Shown: positions 6,846-14,753 of the stretch, piece after piece
Position numbering within the stretch: the first letter of the stretch is position 1
Layout: each line of letters begins with the position of its first letter
Assembly: GCA_036644995.1 (NCBI GenBank)
Contig: JAVXOZ010000012.1
Location: 1-55,127 of the forward strand
Source of the DNA: Cryptoclostridium sp036644995
GTDB taxonomy: Bacteria > Bacillota > Dehalobacteriia > UBA7702
DNA: 55,127 nt
Reading direction: 5' to 3'
Notes under the pieces: model-generated
Databases searched by the model: none
Seen by the model: only the letters and a program-made list of their open reading frames with translations
What the model was told of the DNA's origin: nothing
Program-made: the position numbers and the translations under genes

Positions 6846-8118
6846 AATATTTACCCTCTTTCCCCAAATGTTTGCCCCAATGTATGAATCCATTATGAAA
6901 CGGGCACAGGATAAGGAAATTACCTCTATCAATGTTCACGATATAAGGGAATATGCCGCAGATCCTCATTTTGCTGATGATCAAGTTTATGGTGGTGGTG
7001 CAGGCATGGTTTTAAAACCGGAACCTGTGATGGCATCATTGGAGGCAAATGGCTACGAAAAAGGTGATAAAGTTATTATAACCTCACCCGGGGGAAAACC
7101 TTTTTTACAAGAGGATGCCTTGGCTCTTTCCCGTGAAGATAAAATTTTTATGATAGCAGGTCATTATGAAGGCTTAGACCAACGTGTGGCAGATTTAACC
7201 AATGCCCAAGAATACTCCATTGGGGATTATGTGCTCACAGGGGGGGAATTGCCCATTATGGTGATGACCGATGCCATTGTGCGTTTAGTAGATGGAGTGC
7301 TGGGGGATGCCGCTTCTTTGGAGCAGGAAAGTTTTAACGAGGGTTTGCTGGAATATCCTCAATATACCAGACCCAATGAATTTCGGGGTTTATCTGTGCC
7401 CGATGTTTTACTGAGTGGTAACCACAAGGTAATTGACCAATGGCGCAGAAAAGAAAGTTTAAAGAAAACGTGGCTTTTTCGCCCGGATTTACTGAAAAAA
7501 CTTCCTTTATCCAATGAGGATAAACAGCAGCTGGCAGCAGTTAAAGCCGATAAAAAATATCAAGGTGATTATTACTTGGCATTGGTGCATTATCCTATTT
7601 TGGATCCCAAAGGCCATATTATAGCCACTTCTGTAACTAATTTGGATATCCATGATATTGCTCGCCTTGCCACGACCTATGGCGCAAAGGGATATTATAT
7701 AGTGCAGCCCGGTGAAGAACAAAAGGAACTTGTATCTAAGCTTCTTAATTATTGGACAATGGGACATGGAGCTAAAATGAATCCCGACCGTAAAGAGGCA
7801 TTGAGCCGAGTTATTTTGGTGGATTCTTTGGAAGATGCCAAAAAAGACATCGCTGCAAAAACGGGTAAAGCCCCAAAAACCGTGGCTACCACTGCCAGAA
7901 TTCAACCCAAAATAATAGGTTATGAAGAATTGAGCGAAAAAATGGAACGAACCGATGATAATTTTTTGCTTATTTTCGGCACGGGGCATGGAATGCCCGA
8001 AGAAATTTTGGAAGATGCTGATTATGTCCTCAAACCCATTGAAGGTAAAGGCAGCTATAACCATCTTTCGGTACGTTCTGCGGTTTCCATAGTGGTGGAT
8101 AGGCTAATAAAGGAATAA
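6835..8118 (+). CDS. trmD: tRNA (guanine-N1)-methyltransferase TrmD fused to a C-terminal RNA methyltransferase domain
   Basis: Residues 1 to ~235 are TrmD, which makes m1G37 in tRNAs and prevents frameshifting. Motifs are VYGGGAGM (51-58), GHYEG (109-113), knot segment YSIGDYVLTGGE (127-138) and YPQYTRPNEFRG (174-185). Residues ~245-427 form a second domain, YYLALVHYPILDPKG (246-260) ... FGTGHGMPEE ... SYNHLSVRSAVSIVVDRL. This matches the SPOUT-like 'Methyltrn_RNA_4' family (PF09936, by recollection), usually a separate gene beside trmD. Total length 427 aa against ~240 for ordinary TrmD. The fusion is continuous, with no internal stop. The second domain's target is unknown. Confidence 0.93.
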   Translation: MKIEIFTLFPQMFAPMYESIMKRAQDKEITSINVHDIREYAADPHFADDQVYGGGAGMVLKPEPVMASLEANGYEKGDKVIITSPGGKPFLQEDALALSREDKIFMIAGHYEGLDQRVADLTNAQEYSIGDYVLTGGELPIMVMTDAIVRLVDGVLGDAASLEQESFNEGLLEYPQYTRPNEFRGLSVPDVLLSGNHKVIDQWRRKESLKKTWLFRPDLLKKLPLSNEDKQQLAAVKADKKYQGDYYLALVHYPILDPKGHIIATSVTNLDIHDIARLATTYGAKGYYIVQPGEEQKELVSKLLNYWTMGHGAKMNPDRKEALSRVILVDSLEDAKKDIAAKTGKAPKTVATTARIQPKIIGYEELSEKMERTDDNFLLIFGTGHGMPEEILEDADYVLKPIEGKGSYNHLSVRSAVSIVVDRLIKE

Positions 8119-8313
8119 TTCAAAAATTATTACAGGCTGTTGATAAAGTCTGATATTCGGCAAAATCCCTTCCCACCGACTGCTTATGTACATCTGGGTA
8201 CACTGCACAGCCGCTGTTCAGGGAGTTTTACCGAATCTAAGGATTTCTTAACAGCCTAACATCTTGCCAAAAAACTATGTTTTTGACAATCTGAAATAAT
8301 TTAAAAATTATTA
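8114..8313 (+). repeat. Dispersed 160-bp structured element, copy C3, with flanking palindromes
   Basis: The core (8133-8294) starts CAGGCTGTTGATAAAG and ends GACAATCTGA, with arms ATTCGGCAAAATCCCT and AGGGAGTTTTACCGAAT. It is flanked by 19-nt direct copies of an AT-rich palindrome, 8114-8132 and 8295-8313 (AATAATTxAAAAATTATTA, one difference). The left copy overlaps the trmD stop codon, and the right one lies just before the rplS promoter. Confidence 0.85.
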
Positions 8314-8321
8314 AAAATTAC

Positions 8322-8431
8322 TTGCATTTAGGCAATTAATATGTTAAACTGTTTAGGCATTGTGTGTAAGCGGTGGTCCTCTGATGTGAAATAAGACATG
8401 AATGAACACCAGATAAGGAAGGAGATTTATT
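8322..8431 (+). promoter_or_regulatory. rplS promoter and 5' leader
   Basis: TTGCAT (8322-8327), 17-nt spacer, TGT-TAAACT (8345-8350). The ~75-nt leader (GGTGGTCCTC ... GGAAGGAG) sits where Firmicutes carry an L19 autoregulatory leader. I cannot confirm the fold by eye. The promoter restores rplS transcription beyond the C3 repeat. Confidence 0.55.
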
Positions 8432-8773
8432 ATGAATTTAGTAGAATTGGTTGAACAATCTTATTTGAAAAGTGACATTCCCGCATTTCGTATTGGGGAC
8501 ACTGTTAAGGTTCACGTAAAAATTAAGGAAGGCGACAAAGAACGTATTCAGGTTTATGAAGGTATAGTAATTGCCAGAAAAGGGCAGGGTGCTACCGAAA
8601 CCTTTACTGTTCGCAGAGTTTCCTATAATGTTGGGGTTGAAAGAGTTTTCCCTGTACATTCCCCTAAATTAGAAAGAATTGAAATTGTACGTCGTGGTAA
8701 AGTGCGTCGTGCGAAGTTGTATTATCTCAGAGAAAGAACCGGTAAAGGTGCAAGAATTAAAGAATTGCGCTAA
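8432..8773 (+). CDS. rplS: 50S ribosomal protein L19
   Basis: A 113-aa protein of the 30S-50S interface. Family marks: IPAFRIGDTVKVHVKIKEGDKERIQVYEG (~16-44) and GVERVFPVHSPKLERIEIVRRGKVRRAKLYYLRERTGKGARIKE at the C-terminus. The start ATG has a strong AAGGAGA site. It carries its own promoter and ends at a strong terminator 12 nt downstream, so it is probably a single-gene transcript separated from trmD by the C3 repeat. Confidence 0.98.
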   Translation: MNLVELVEQSYLKSDIPAFRIGDTVKVHVKIKEGDKERIQVYEGIVIARKGQGATETFTVRRVSYNVGVERVFPVHSPKLERIEIVRRGKVRRAKLYYLRERTGKGARIKELR

Positions 8774-8784
8774 AGTGATTGTGG

Positions 8785-8815
8785 AAGGAGGTCGAATTTT
8801 TCGACCTCCTTTTTT
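8785..8815 (+). terminator. Rho-independent terminator of rplS
   Basis: AAGGAGGTCGA / TCGACCTCCTT, an 11-bp stem with loop ATTTT, followed by TTTTT. Confidence 0.9.
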
Positions 8816-8838
8816 GTCATTTGGAAATAGGTGAAATT

Positions 8839-9687
8839 ATGACTGTTGTTAATTGGTTCCCCGGGCACATGGCAAAAGCAGGGAAAAATATTAAAATTCA
8901 AGCTGCTCTTTGTGATGTTATTTTAGAAATTGGTGATGCCAGATTACCGGAAAGTTCCAGAAATCCCGAATTACAAAAATTAATAGGCAATAAACGGACT
9001 ATTTTGGTGTTTAACAAGGCGGATTTAACGGAAAAATATGATCGGGAAAAATGGATAAAACACTATAAGCAAAATGGTATAAAGGCTGTTTTTGTGGCTG
9101 CTCAAAGAAAAACGGGTTTTAAAGAATTAAACATTTTACTCAATGAAGAAATAAGCATTTTAAATAAATATATGGAGGATAGAGGGCGTAGGCCCCGTCC
9201 TTTGCGTGTGATGATGGTGGGTATACCCAACACCGGTAAAAGTGCGCTGTTAAATGCCATGGCAGGTTCAAACAAGGTTAAAACAGGCAACAAACCGGGG
9301 CTAACCCGTTCCTTGCAATGGGTACGCACCGGTGAAAATTGGGAATTATTGGATTCGCCGGGTATTTTATGGCCAAAATTACAAGACCAAGATGCCGCTA
9401 TGAAATTAGCGGTGGTGGGTTCCATCAGTAAAGATGCCTGCCCCGAGGAGGAAAGCGGTAAATATCTGTTAAATTGGCTTATAACCAATTTGCCCAAAGT
9501 TTTTAAAGAACGTTATAAGGTTGAAAATATGCCTGAATATCCCGAGGAACTGTTGGAGATAATTGCCCGTAACCGTGGGCTTGTATGCTCTGGGGGTATC
9601 CGAGAATTGGAAACCTATATTATGCTCCTAAAAGAATTTCGCAGTGGAAAAATGGGTAAGCTGATGTTGGAGTTGCCACCAAAATGA
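8839..9687 (+). CDS. rbgA: Ribosome biogenesis GTPase RbgA (YlqF)
   Basis: A 282-aa circularly permuted GTPase needed for late 50S assembly (L16/L27/L36 incorporation in B. subtilis). The permuted motif order is visible: G4 NKAD (59-62) comes before G1 GIPNTGKS (128-135) and G3 DSPG (172-175). The N-terminus NWFPGHMAKA is the family hallmark. The start is ATG 8839 behind AGGTGA (8829-8834); the in-frame upstream extension crosses the rplS terminator and is rejected. It overlaps rnhB by 4 nt. Confidence 0.96.
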   Translation: MTVVNWFPGHMAKAGKNIKIQAALCDVILEIGDARLPESSRNPELQKLIGNKRTILVFNKADLTEKYDREKWIKHYKQNGIKAVFVAAQRKTGFKELNILLNEEISILNKYMEDRGRRPRPLRVMMVGIPNTGKSALLNAMAGSNKVKTGNKPGLTRSLQWVRTGENWELLDSPGILWPKLQDQDAAMKLAVVGSISKDACPEEESGKYLLNWLITNLPKVFKERYKVENMPEYPEELLEIIARNRGLVCSGGIRELETYIMLLKEFRSGKMGKLMLELPPK

Positions 9688-10319
9688 AAAAAATAATAGA
9701 TTTAGAAGCTGAAAAATTAAGAATAGAATCAATGTTTAAATATGAAGAAGAATTTTATAATCAAAATATATTCTTAGTTGCAGGTTGTGATGAAGCAGGT
9801 AGAGGGCCTTTGGCAGGGCCTGTAATAGCCGGTGCGGTTATTTTGCCGCCCCATTGTTTTATTCCGCTCTTGAATGATTCTAAAAAACTAACGGAGAAAA
9901 AACGTTTAATTTTAGAAGCTGAAATCAAAGAAAAAGCCTTGGCTTGGGGTGTAGCTGCCATAGATAACGAAGAAATAGATAAAATAAATATTTTGGAGGC
10001 ATCTAAAAAAGCTATGCTTTTGGCTTCTTTGGCAATGGAAATAAAGCCCCAAGCTTTGCTTATTGATGGGCCTTTTGGTCTAAATCAAGATAAAATACCC
10101 CAAGTCCCCATTAAAAAAGGAGATTTGCTTTCTGCTTCCATAGCCGCTGCCAGTATTTTGGCAAAAAATCACAGGGATCGTTTAATGGTGGCTTATGATA
10201 AAGAATATCCTCAATATGGCTTTGCCAAACACAAAGGCTATCCCACGGCATTCCATCGGGAAATGATAAAAGAATATGGTTTTTGCCCTATTCATCGGCA
10301 AACTTTTACAGTAAAGTAG
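9684..10319 (+). CDS. rnhB: Ribonuclease HII
   Basis: A 211-aa RNase HII that removes ribonucleotides and RNA from RNA:DNA hybrids. Catalytic acidic residues lie in CDEAGRGPLAGPV (D36, E37), LLIDGP (D128) and KNHRD (D165). The C-terminal YPQYGFAKHKGYPTAFH motif contains the tyrosine and histidine region typical of the family. Start ATG overlaps the rbgA stop (ATGA), indicating translational coupling. Confidence 0.97.
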   Translation: MKKIIDLEAEKLRIESMFKYEEEFYNQNIFLVAGCDEAGRGPLAGPVIAGAVILPPHCFIPLLNDSKKLTEKKRLILEAEIKEKALAWGVAAIDNEEIDKINILEASKKAMLLASLAMEIKPQALLIDGPFGLNQDKIPQVPIKKGDLLSASIAAASILAKNHRDRLMVAYDKEYPQYGFAKHKGYPTAFHREMIKEYGFCPIHRQTFTVK

Positions 10320-10328
10320 GTGGTTTTT

Positions 10329-10694
10329 GTGTCACTTTTTAGAAAAGAATTAGGAGAAAAAGGTGAAATTGCCGCCAAAAAAGAGTTGGAAAAACGTGGC
10401 TTTAAATTAAAAGAAAAAAATTTTTTAATTCGGGGCGGGGAAATTGATTTAATCATGGAAAAAGATGACAAAATTATTTTTGTGGAAGTGAAAACCAGAA
10501 CGGATAAAAGCTTTGGTTCACCTTTGGAAAGTATTACCGAGGCAAAGAAACGCCACCTTATACACACTGCCCAAGTGTATTTGCATAAGCATGATTTGGA
10601 CGATGCCGATGTTGGCTTTTGGGCAGCGGCGGTTTTTGCGGACAAAAAAAATAACATAAAAAAAGTGGAAATATTGGAAGATATTTTTGTATAA
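10329..10694 (+). CDS. YraN family protein (UPF0102), PD-(D/E)XK nuclease fold
   Basis: A 121-aa protein with the Holliday-junction-resolvase-like core: RGGEIDLIMEKDDKIIFVEVKTRTDKSFG (residues ~35-63) supplies the D...ExK residues. The biochemical role of UPF0102 proteins is unsettled. The start is GTG 10329, because AGGTGG (10318-10323) lies at the right distance; GTG 10320 overlaps that site. It follows rnhB directly, its usual neighbour, and precedes the ComM-like gene. Confidence 0.88.
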   Translation: MSLFRKELGEKGEIAAKKELEKRGFKLKEKNFLIRGGEIDLIMEKDDKIIFVEVKTRTDKSFGSPLESITEAKKRHLIHTAQVYLHKHDLDDADVGFWAAAVFADKKNNIKKVEILEDIFV

Positions 10695-10698
10695 TGAA

Positions 10699-10756
10699 AA
10701 AAAAGCGAATGTAAAGCTACAATATATATTGACATTCGCTTTTCTTTCTTTATAAT
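10699..10756 (+). promoter_or_regulatory. Overlapping terminator hairpin and promoter between yraN and comM-like gene
   Basis: AAAAGCGAATGT (to 10712) pairs perfectly with ACATTCGCTTTT (10732-10743), forming a terminator-like stem followed by a T-rich tract. TTGACA (10729-10734) sits in the 3' arm, and TATAAT (10751-10756) follows after 16 nt. One sequence therefore ends one transcript and starts the next. Confidence 0.7.
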
Positions 10757-10791
10757 GTAATATAGGAAATTTTACGAGAAAGGGGTCAATT

Positions 10792-12324
10792 ATGTTAGCC
10801 AAAATCAATTCTGTTTCCTTATATGGTTTGGAAGCATACCCCGTTTTTGTAGAAGCTGATATTTCCAATGGTTTGCCGGGGTTTGATATAGTAGGTTTGC
10901 CCGATGTGGCGGTGCGGGAAAGCAAAGAAAGAGTAAAAGCGGCTATTAAAAATTCCGGTTTTCATTTTCCTGCCAAACGGGTGGTTATTAACCTTGCTCC
11001 CGCAGATTTAAAAAAAGATGGTACATTGTTGGATTTACCCATTGCTGTGGCTTTGCTCATTGCCACAGAGCAGCTTAACCTTGGCAATGCCGATGAAGTA
11101 TATTATTTCTTGGGTGAATTGTCTTTGGATGGTTCCATATCTCGGGTAAACGGTGTTTTGCCCTTGGTTAGCGGTATTGGTAAACTTCATCATAATGCAG
11201 TGGTTTTTTTACCCCCAGCCAACGGAGCTGAAGGTGCTTTGGATGGCAGAGTAAAAGTGATAGCTCCCCAAAATCTTAAAGAACTTGTAAATTTTTTCCA
11301 TGGAGAGGTGCTTTTACAGCCCCAAACCACCAAGGAAGAAGATTTTACTTTTGATGAAATTCATTACCAAGGATCACCTGATTTTTGTGATATCAAGGGT
11401 CAGCAAGGGGTTAAACGTGGGCTGGAAATTGCCGCCGCAGGGGGACATAATGTTTTAATGATGGGGGTGCCCGGTTCGGGTAAAACTCTATTAGCCCGTG
11501 CTATGCCCACTATTTTGCCGCCCCTAACCAAAGAGGAGGCACTGGAGTGCACTTGTTTGTATAGTTTGGCAGGTGAGCTTGGGGATAAACATTTAATTAA
11601 ACAACGCCCTTTTCGTGCGCCGCACCATACATCTTCTGCGGTTAGTTTAATCGGTGGTGGCACATATCCCAAACCCGGGGAAATAAGCATGGCATACCAC
11701 GGTATTTTATTTTTAGATGAAATGGTGGAGTTCCCCAAAAACGTTTTACAGGTATTGCGCCAACCTATGGAGGATAGGGTTATTCATGTTTCCCGTGCTG
11801 TGGGTTCTTTTGTTTTTCCAGCAGATTTTCAACTGATAGGGGCTTCCAATCCTTGTCCCTGTGGTTATTATGGTGACCCCAAAAAAGAGTGTACTTGTAC
11901 TCAAAGTCAAATAAAAAAATATTTTAATCGTTTAAGCGGTCCCCTGTTGGATCGTATAGATTTACAGATAGAAGTAGGTTCTGTGGCTTTTGCGGAGCTA
12001 CATACAGATGTGACAGAGGAGTCTTCTGCTACGGTGCGAAAACGTGTTATTGCTGGACGGGAGGTGCAGCGTAGCCGTTACCAAGGCTTAAATTTTTCTA
12101 CCAATGCAGGATTAGAAAGAAAATATCTGGACGAATTTTGCTTGCTGGATGGTAGCACCTCAGAAATTTTAGAACGTATTTTTAATAAAATGCACTTAAG
12201 TGCCAGAGCACACGACCGCATTTTAAAGGTTGCCCGCACCATTGCGGATTTGGACGGTGCAACAAATATTGAAACCACGCATATATTAGAAGCGGTTCAG
12301 TATCGCTCTTTGGATAGATTATAA
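10792..12324 (+). CDS. comM: YifB/ComM family Mg-chelatase-like AAA+ ATPase
   Basis: A 510-aa protein: N-terminal Lon-protease-like S5 fold (1-~170, with FDIVGLPDVAVRESKERVKAAI), Mg-chelatase AAA+ domain with Walker A GVPGSGKT (225-232), Walker B LFLDEM (~304-309) and sensor segment ASNPCPCGYYGD, then a C-terminal helical domain. ComM is a hexameric helicase promoting branch migration during natural transformation in Gram-negative models. In Firmicutes the role is inferred. Its own promoter overlaps the upstream terminator. DprA 3.6 kb downstream fits a DNA-uptake theme. Confidence 0.9.
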   Translation: MLAKINSVSLYGLEAYPVFVEADISNGLPGFDIVGLPDVAVRESKERVKAAIKNSGFHFPAKRVVINLAPADLKKDGTLLDLPIAVALLIATEQLNLGNADEVYYFLGELSLDGSISRVNGVLPLVSGIGKLHHNAVVFLPPANGAEGALDGRVKVIAPQNLKELVNFFHGEVLLQPQTTKEEDFTFDEIHYQGSPDFCDIKGQQGVKRGLEIAAAGGHNVLMMGVPGSGKTLLARAMPTILPPLTKEEALECTCLYSLAGELGDKHLIKQRPFRAPHHTSSAVSLIGGGTYPKPGEISMAYHGILFLDEMVEFPKNVLQVLRQPMEDRVIHVSRAVGSFVFPADFQLIGASNPCPCGYYGDPKKECTCTQSQIKKYFNRLSGPLLDRIDLQIEVGSVAFAELHTDVTEESSATVRKRVIAGREVQRSRYQGLNFSTNAGLERKYLDEFCLLDGSTSEILERIFNKMHLSARAHDRILKVARTIADLDGATNIETTHILEAVQYRSLDRL

Positions 12325-12347
12325 AAGATAAATAAAGGGATTGTAAA

Positions 12348-13127
12348 ATGAAAGCTGAAATTGATGGTTTAAGCGTAAATTATATTGATGAAGGAGAGGG
12401 CAAACCTATTCTCCTACTTCACGGTTGGGGCTGTAATGGTGGGCATTGGGCTCCTGTTACTGCTGGTTTAAAAGAAAATTTTCGGGTTATTGCACCGGAT
12501 ATTCCCGGTTTTGGTGAAAGCCAAGAGCCTAAGGAAGTATGGGGCACAAAAGAATATGCGGATTTTTTCGAGAAATTTTTATCTAAATTAAACATAAAAA
12601 AGCCCATAGTTGCAGGTCATTCCAATGGCGGCAGAATATCCATTATTTTAGGTGAGCGCAATGTGTGTTCCCGTATAATTTTAACGGATAGTGCCGGGAT
12701 AATACCTAAGCGTTCTATGAATTACTATGCCAAAATATATTCCTATAAAGCTATGAAGCAAGTTTTAAACCTGCCGGGTTTAAAAAATAAAAAAGAGGAT
12801 ATTTTAGAAAAACGTCGCAAAAAATCAGGGTCCGCAGATTATCAAGCTGCCAGCCCTATGATGCGTAAAATATTATCCAAGGTGGTAAATGAAGATTTAA
12901 CACCAAATTTAGCCCATATCACAGTGCCAACACTTTTGGTTTGGGGCAGTGAAGATACCGCAACACCTTTATCCGATGGTAAAACCATGGAATCTATATT
13001 GAAAAATACAGGGAGCGATGCTGCACTTATTGTGTTTGAGGGCAGAGGACATTTTGCTTTTTTGGAAGAACGCAATCGCTTCATTAAAATATTCGAGGCA
13101 TTTATCAAGCCTGAGGAGGTTAAATAG
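12348..13127 (+). CDS. Alpha/beta hydrolase
   Basis: A 259-aa single-domain hydrolase: oxyanion-hole motif LLLHGWGCNGGHW (22-34), nucleophile elbow GHSNGG (Ser92), likely acid Asp203 in WGSEDTATP and catalytic His235 in GRGHFAF. No signal peptide, so cytoplasmic or membrane-peripheral. The stop codon shares one base with the GTG start of the MurF-like gene, followed by Ddl. That tight linkage suggests a role linked to cell-wall precursor or lipid metabolism, but the substrate is unknown. Confidence 0.87.
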   Translation: MKAEIDGLSVNYIDEGEGKPILLLHGWGCNGGHWAPVTAGLKENFRVIAPDIPGFGESQEPKEVWGTKEYADFFEKFLSKLNIKKPIVAGHSNGGRISIILGERNVCSRIILTDSAGIIPKRSMNYYAKIYSYKAMKQVLNLPGLKNKKEDILEKRRKKSGSADYQAASPMMRKILSKVVNEDLTPNLAHITVPTLLVWGSEDTATPLSDGKTMESILKNTGSDAALIVFEGRGHFAFLEERNRFIKIFEAFIKPEEVK

Positions 13128-14740
13128 TGGATATATTATCAATATTTTGGATTATTCTTTCTATCCCTTATGTGATGTATGCGGTTTTGGGTTTAAAAAA
13201 TCAGCTGCATATGCTGCAATTAAATTCCTATCGCAATGATCGCTATACATTATGGCTGAAAACTAAAAGCAAATTTGATAAAAGAGAGATTTTTGCCTTT
13301 TTGGCAATTTTTCCCTTATTTTTAAATGTACCAATGGGTACCTATGTTTCTTTATTACTTTGGGCAGTTGTTTATCTTATGTTTATACAGGGCAGGGATA
13401 AAACACCGGCTAAATTGCCTTTGGTGTTTACCCAACGTGCACGTAGACTTTATGGGGTGGCTGTGTTTATTTACATGGTGCCTGTTATGTTGATGATTTT
13501 ATTTGTTTTGGGTAACAGTGCAATGCTTTATTGGCAAAAAGCCATTTGTATGCTGGTGCTTATTGCCATGAGTTTTGTTGAACCTTTTTTCCTGATGGTG
13601 GCAAATTTAATTTTACAACCCTTTGAAGAACATAAAAAAGCATCTTATTTTTTGGATGCCCAAAAAATATTAGCGGAAAATCCAGACTTAATTAAAATTG
13701 CTATTACAGGCAGTTTTGGAAAAACATCAGTTAAACACATTTTAAACATCATAATGGAGGAAAAGTACCATACATTGATGCCACCGGGCAGTTATAATAC
13801 TCCCATGGGCATAACTATCACCGTGCGTGAAAAGCTAAAGCCCATACACCAAGCTTTCATCACGGAAATGGGGGCTAAACAAGTAGGGGATATTAAAGAA
13901 CTTTGTGAATTGGTGCACCCTCAATACGGCATTTTAACCGCTTTGGGTGAACAACACTTAGAAACCTTTAAGTCTTTTGAAAATATTGTAAATACTAAAT
14001 TTGAGCTAATAGAAGCACTGCCCGATAATGGGGTTGCTGTTTTAAACTTTGATGATGAATTTATTAGAGCCAATGCCAACCGCATGAAGGGCAAAGTGGT
14101 TTCTTACGGTTTAAATTTTGAAAATTTGGATTACAGAGCCAAAGATATTGTGTATCACAGTCGTGGTATGGAATTTATGGTGGAAGCCCCCAATGGTGAA
14201 TGGGAAATTATTAAAACCAGACTTTTAGGGGTGCATAATGTTTACAATATTATTGCGGCTATTGCCATGTCCCAAGAAATGGGCCTTAGCTTGCAACAAG
14301 CTAAAAAAGCCATTGCCACTTTGGCTCCGGTTGAACATCGCTTGGAATTAAAGGTTCATGCCAATGGCTTAGTGGTAATTGATGATGCTTTCAATTCCAA
14401 TCCCGTTGGTGCCAACGCAGCTATGGAGGTGCTTGGCTCAATGGCAGGGGGCAAGAAATTTTTGATAACCCCGGGTATGGTGGAATTAGGTGCCAAAGAA
14501 GTTGAAGAAAATAGAAAATTTGGTATCGCTGCGGCTAAAGCCTGTGATTATATTGCTTTGGTTGGCATAAAACAAACAGAGCCCATTAAAGAAGGTATTT
14601 TATCTACGGGCTTTTCTCCGGAACATCTCTTTGTGGCAGAGAATTTAAAAGCTGCCAATACCTTTGTATATGGTAAAGCCGTGGCAGGGGATATTATTCT
14701 CTATGAAAACGATTTACCCGATACTTATAACGAAAAATAA
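13127..14740 (+). CDS. Membrane-anchored MurF-like Mur ligase
   Basis: A 537-aa protein. The first ~165 residues hold about four to five hydrophobic segments (3-22, 56-87, 109-129, 139-163), not found in classical MurF. The Mur ligase core follows, with ATP loop TGSFGKTS (194-201), LMPPGSYNTPMGI, VHNVYNIIAAIAMSQEMGL and the C-terminal region VEHRLELKV...VVIDDAFNSNPVGANAAMEVL. Together with the D-Ala-D-Ala ligase gene next door, the likely reaction is joining D-Ala-D-Ala to UDP-MurNAc-tripeptide. Start GTG has GAGGAGGT upstream. Confidence 0.82.
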   Translation: MDILSIFWIILSIPYVMYAVLGLKNQLHMLQLNSYRNDRYTLWLKTKSKFDKREIFAFLAIFPLFLNVPMGTYVSLLLWAVVYLMFIQGRDKTPAKLPLVFTQRARRLYGVAVFIYMVPVMLMILFVLGNSAMLYWQKAICMLVLIAMSFVEPFFLMVANLILQPFEEHKKASYFLDAQKILAENPDLIKIAITGSFGKTSVKHILNIIMEEKYHTLMPPGSYNTPMGITITVREKLKPIHQAFITEMGAKQVGDIKELCELVHPQYGILTALGEQHLETFKSFENIVNTKFELIEALPDNGVAVLNFDDEFIRANANRMKGKVVSYGLNFENLDYRAKDIVYHSRGMEFMVEAPNGEWEIIKTRLLGVHNVYNIIAAIAMSQEMGLSLQQAKKAIATLAPVEHRLELKVHANGLVVIDDAFNSNPVGANAAMEVLGSMAGGKKFLITPGMVELGAKEVEENRKFGIAAAKACDYIALVGIKQTEPIKEGILSTGFSPEHLFVAENLKAANTFVYGKAVAGDIILYENDLPDTYNEK

Positions 14741-14753
14741 TGGAGGTTAAAAT

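Noticed and set aside
7507..8064. 185-aa minus-strand ORF opposite trmD
   Set aside because: It has no ribosome site or family resemblance, and the plus strand encodes conserved protein throughout.
8132..8313. L19 leader RNA explanation for the C3 structure
   Set aside because: The same sequence occurs at unrelated genes and lies upstream of the rplS promoter, so it is the dispersed element.
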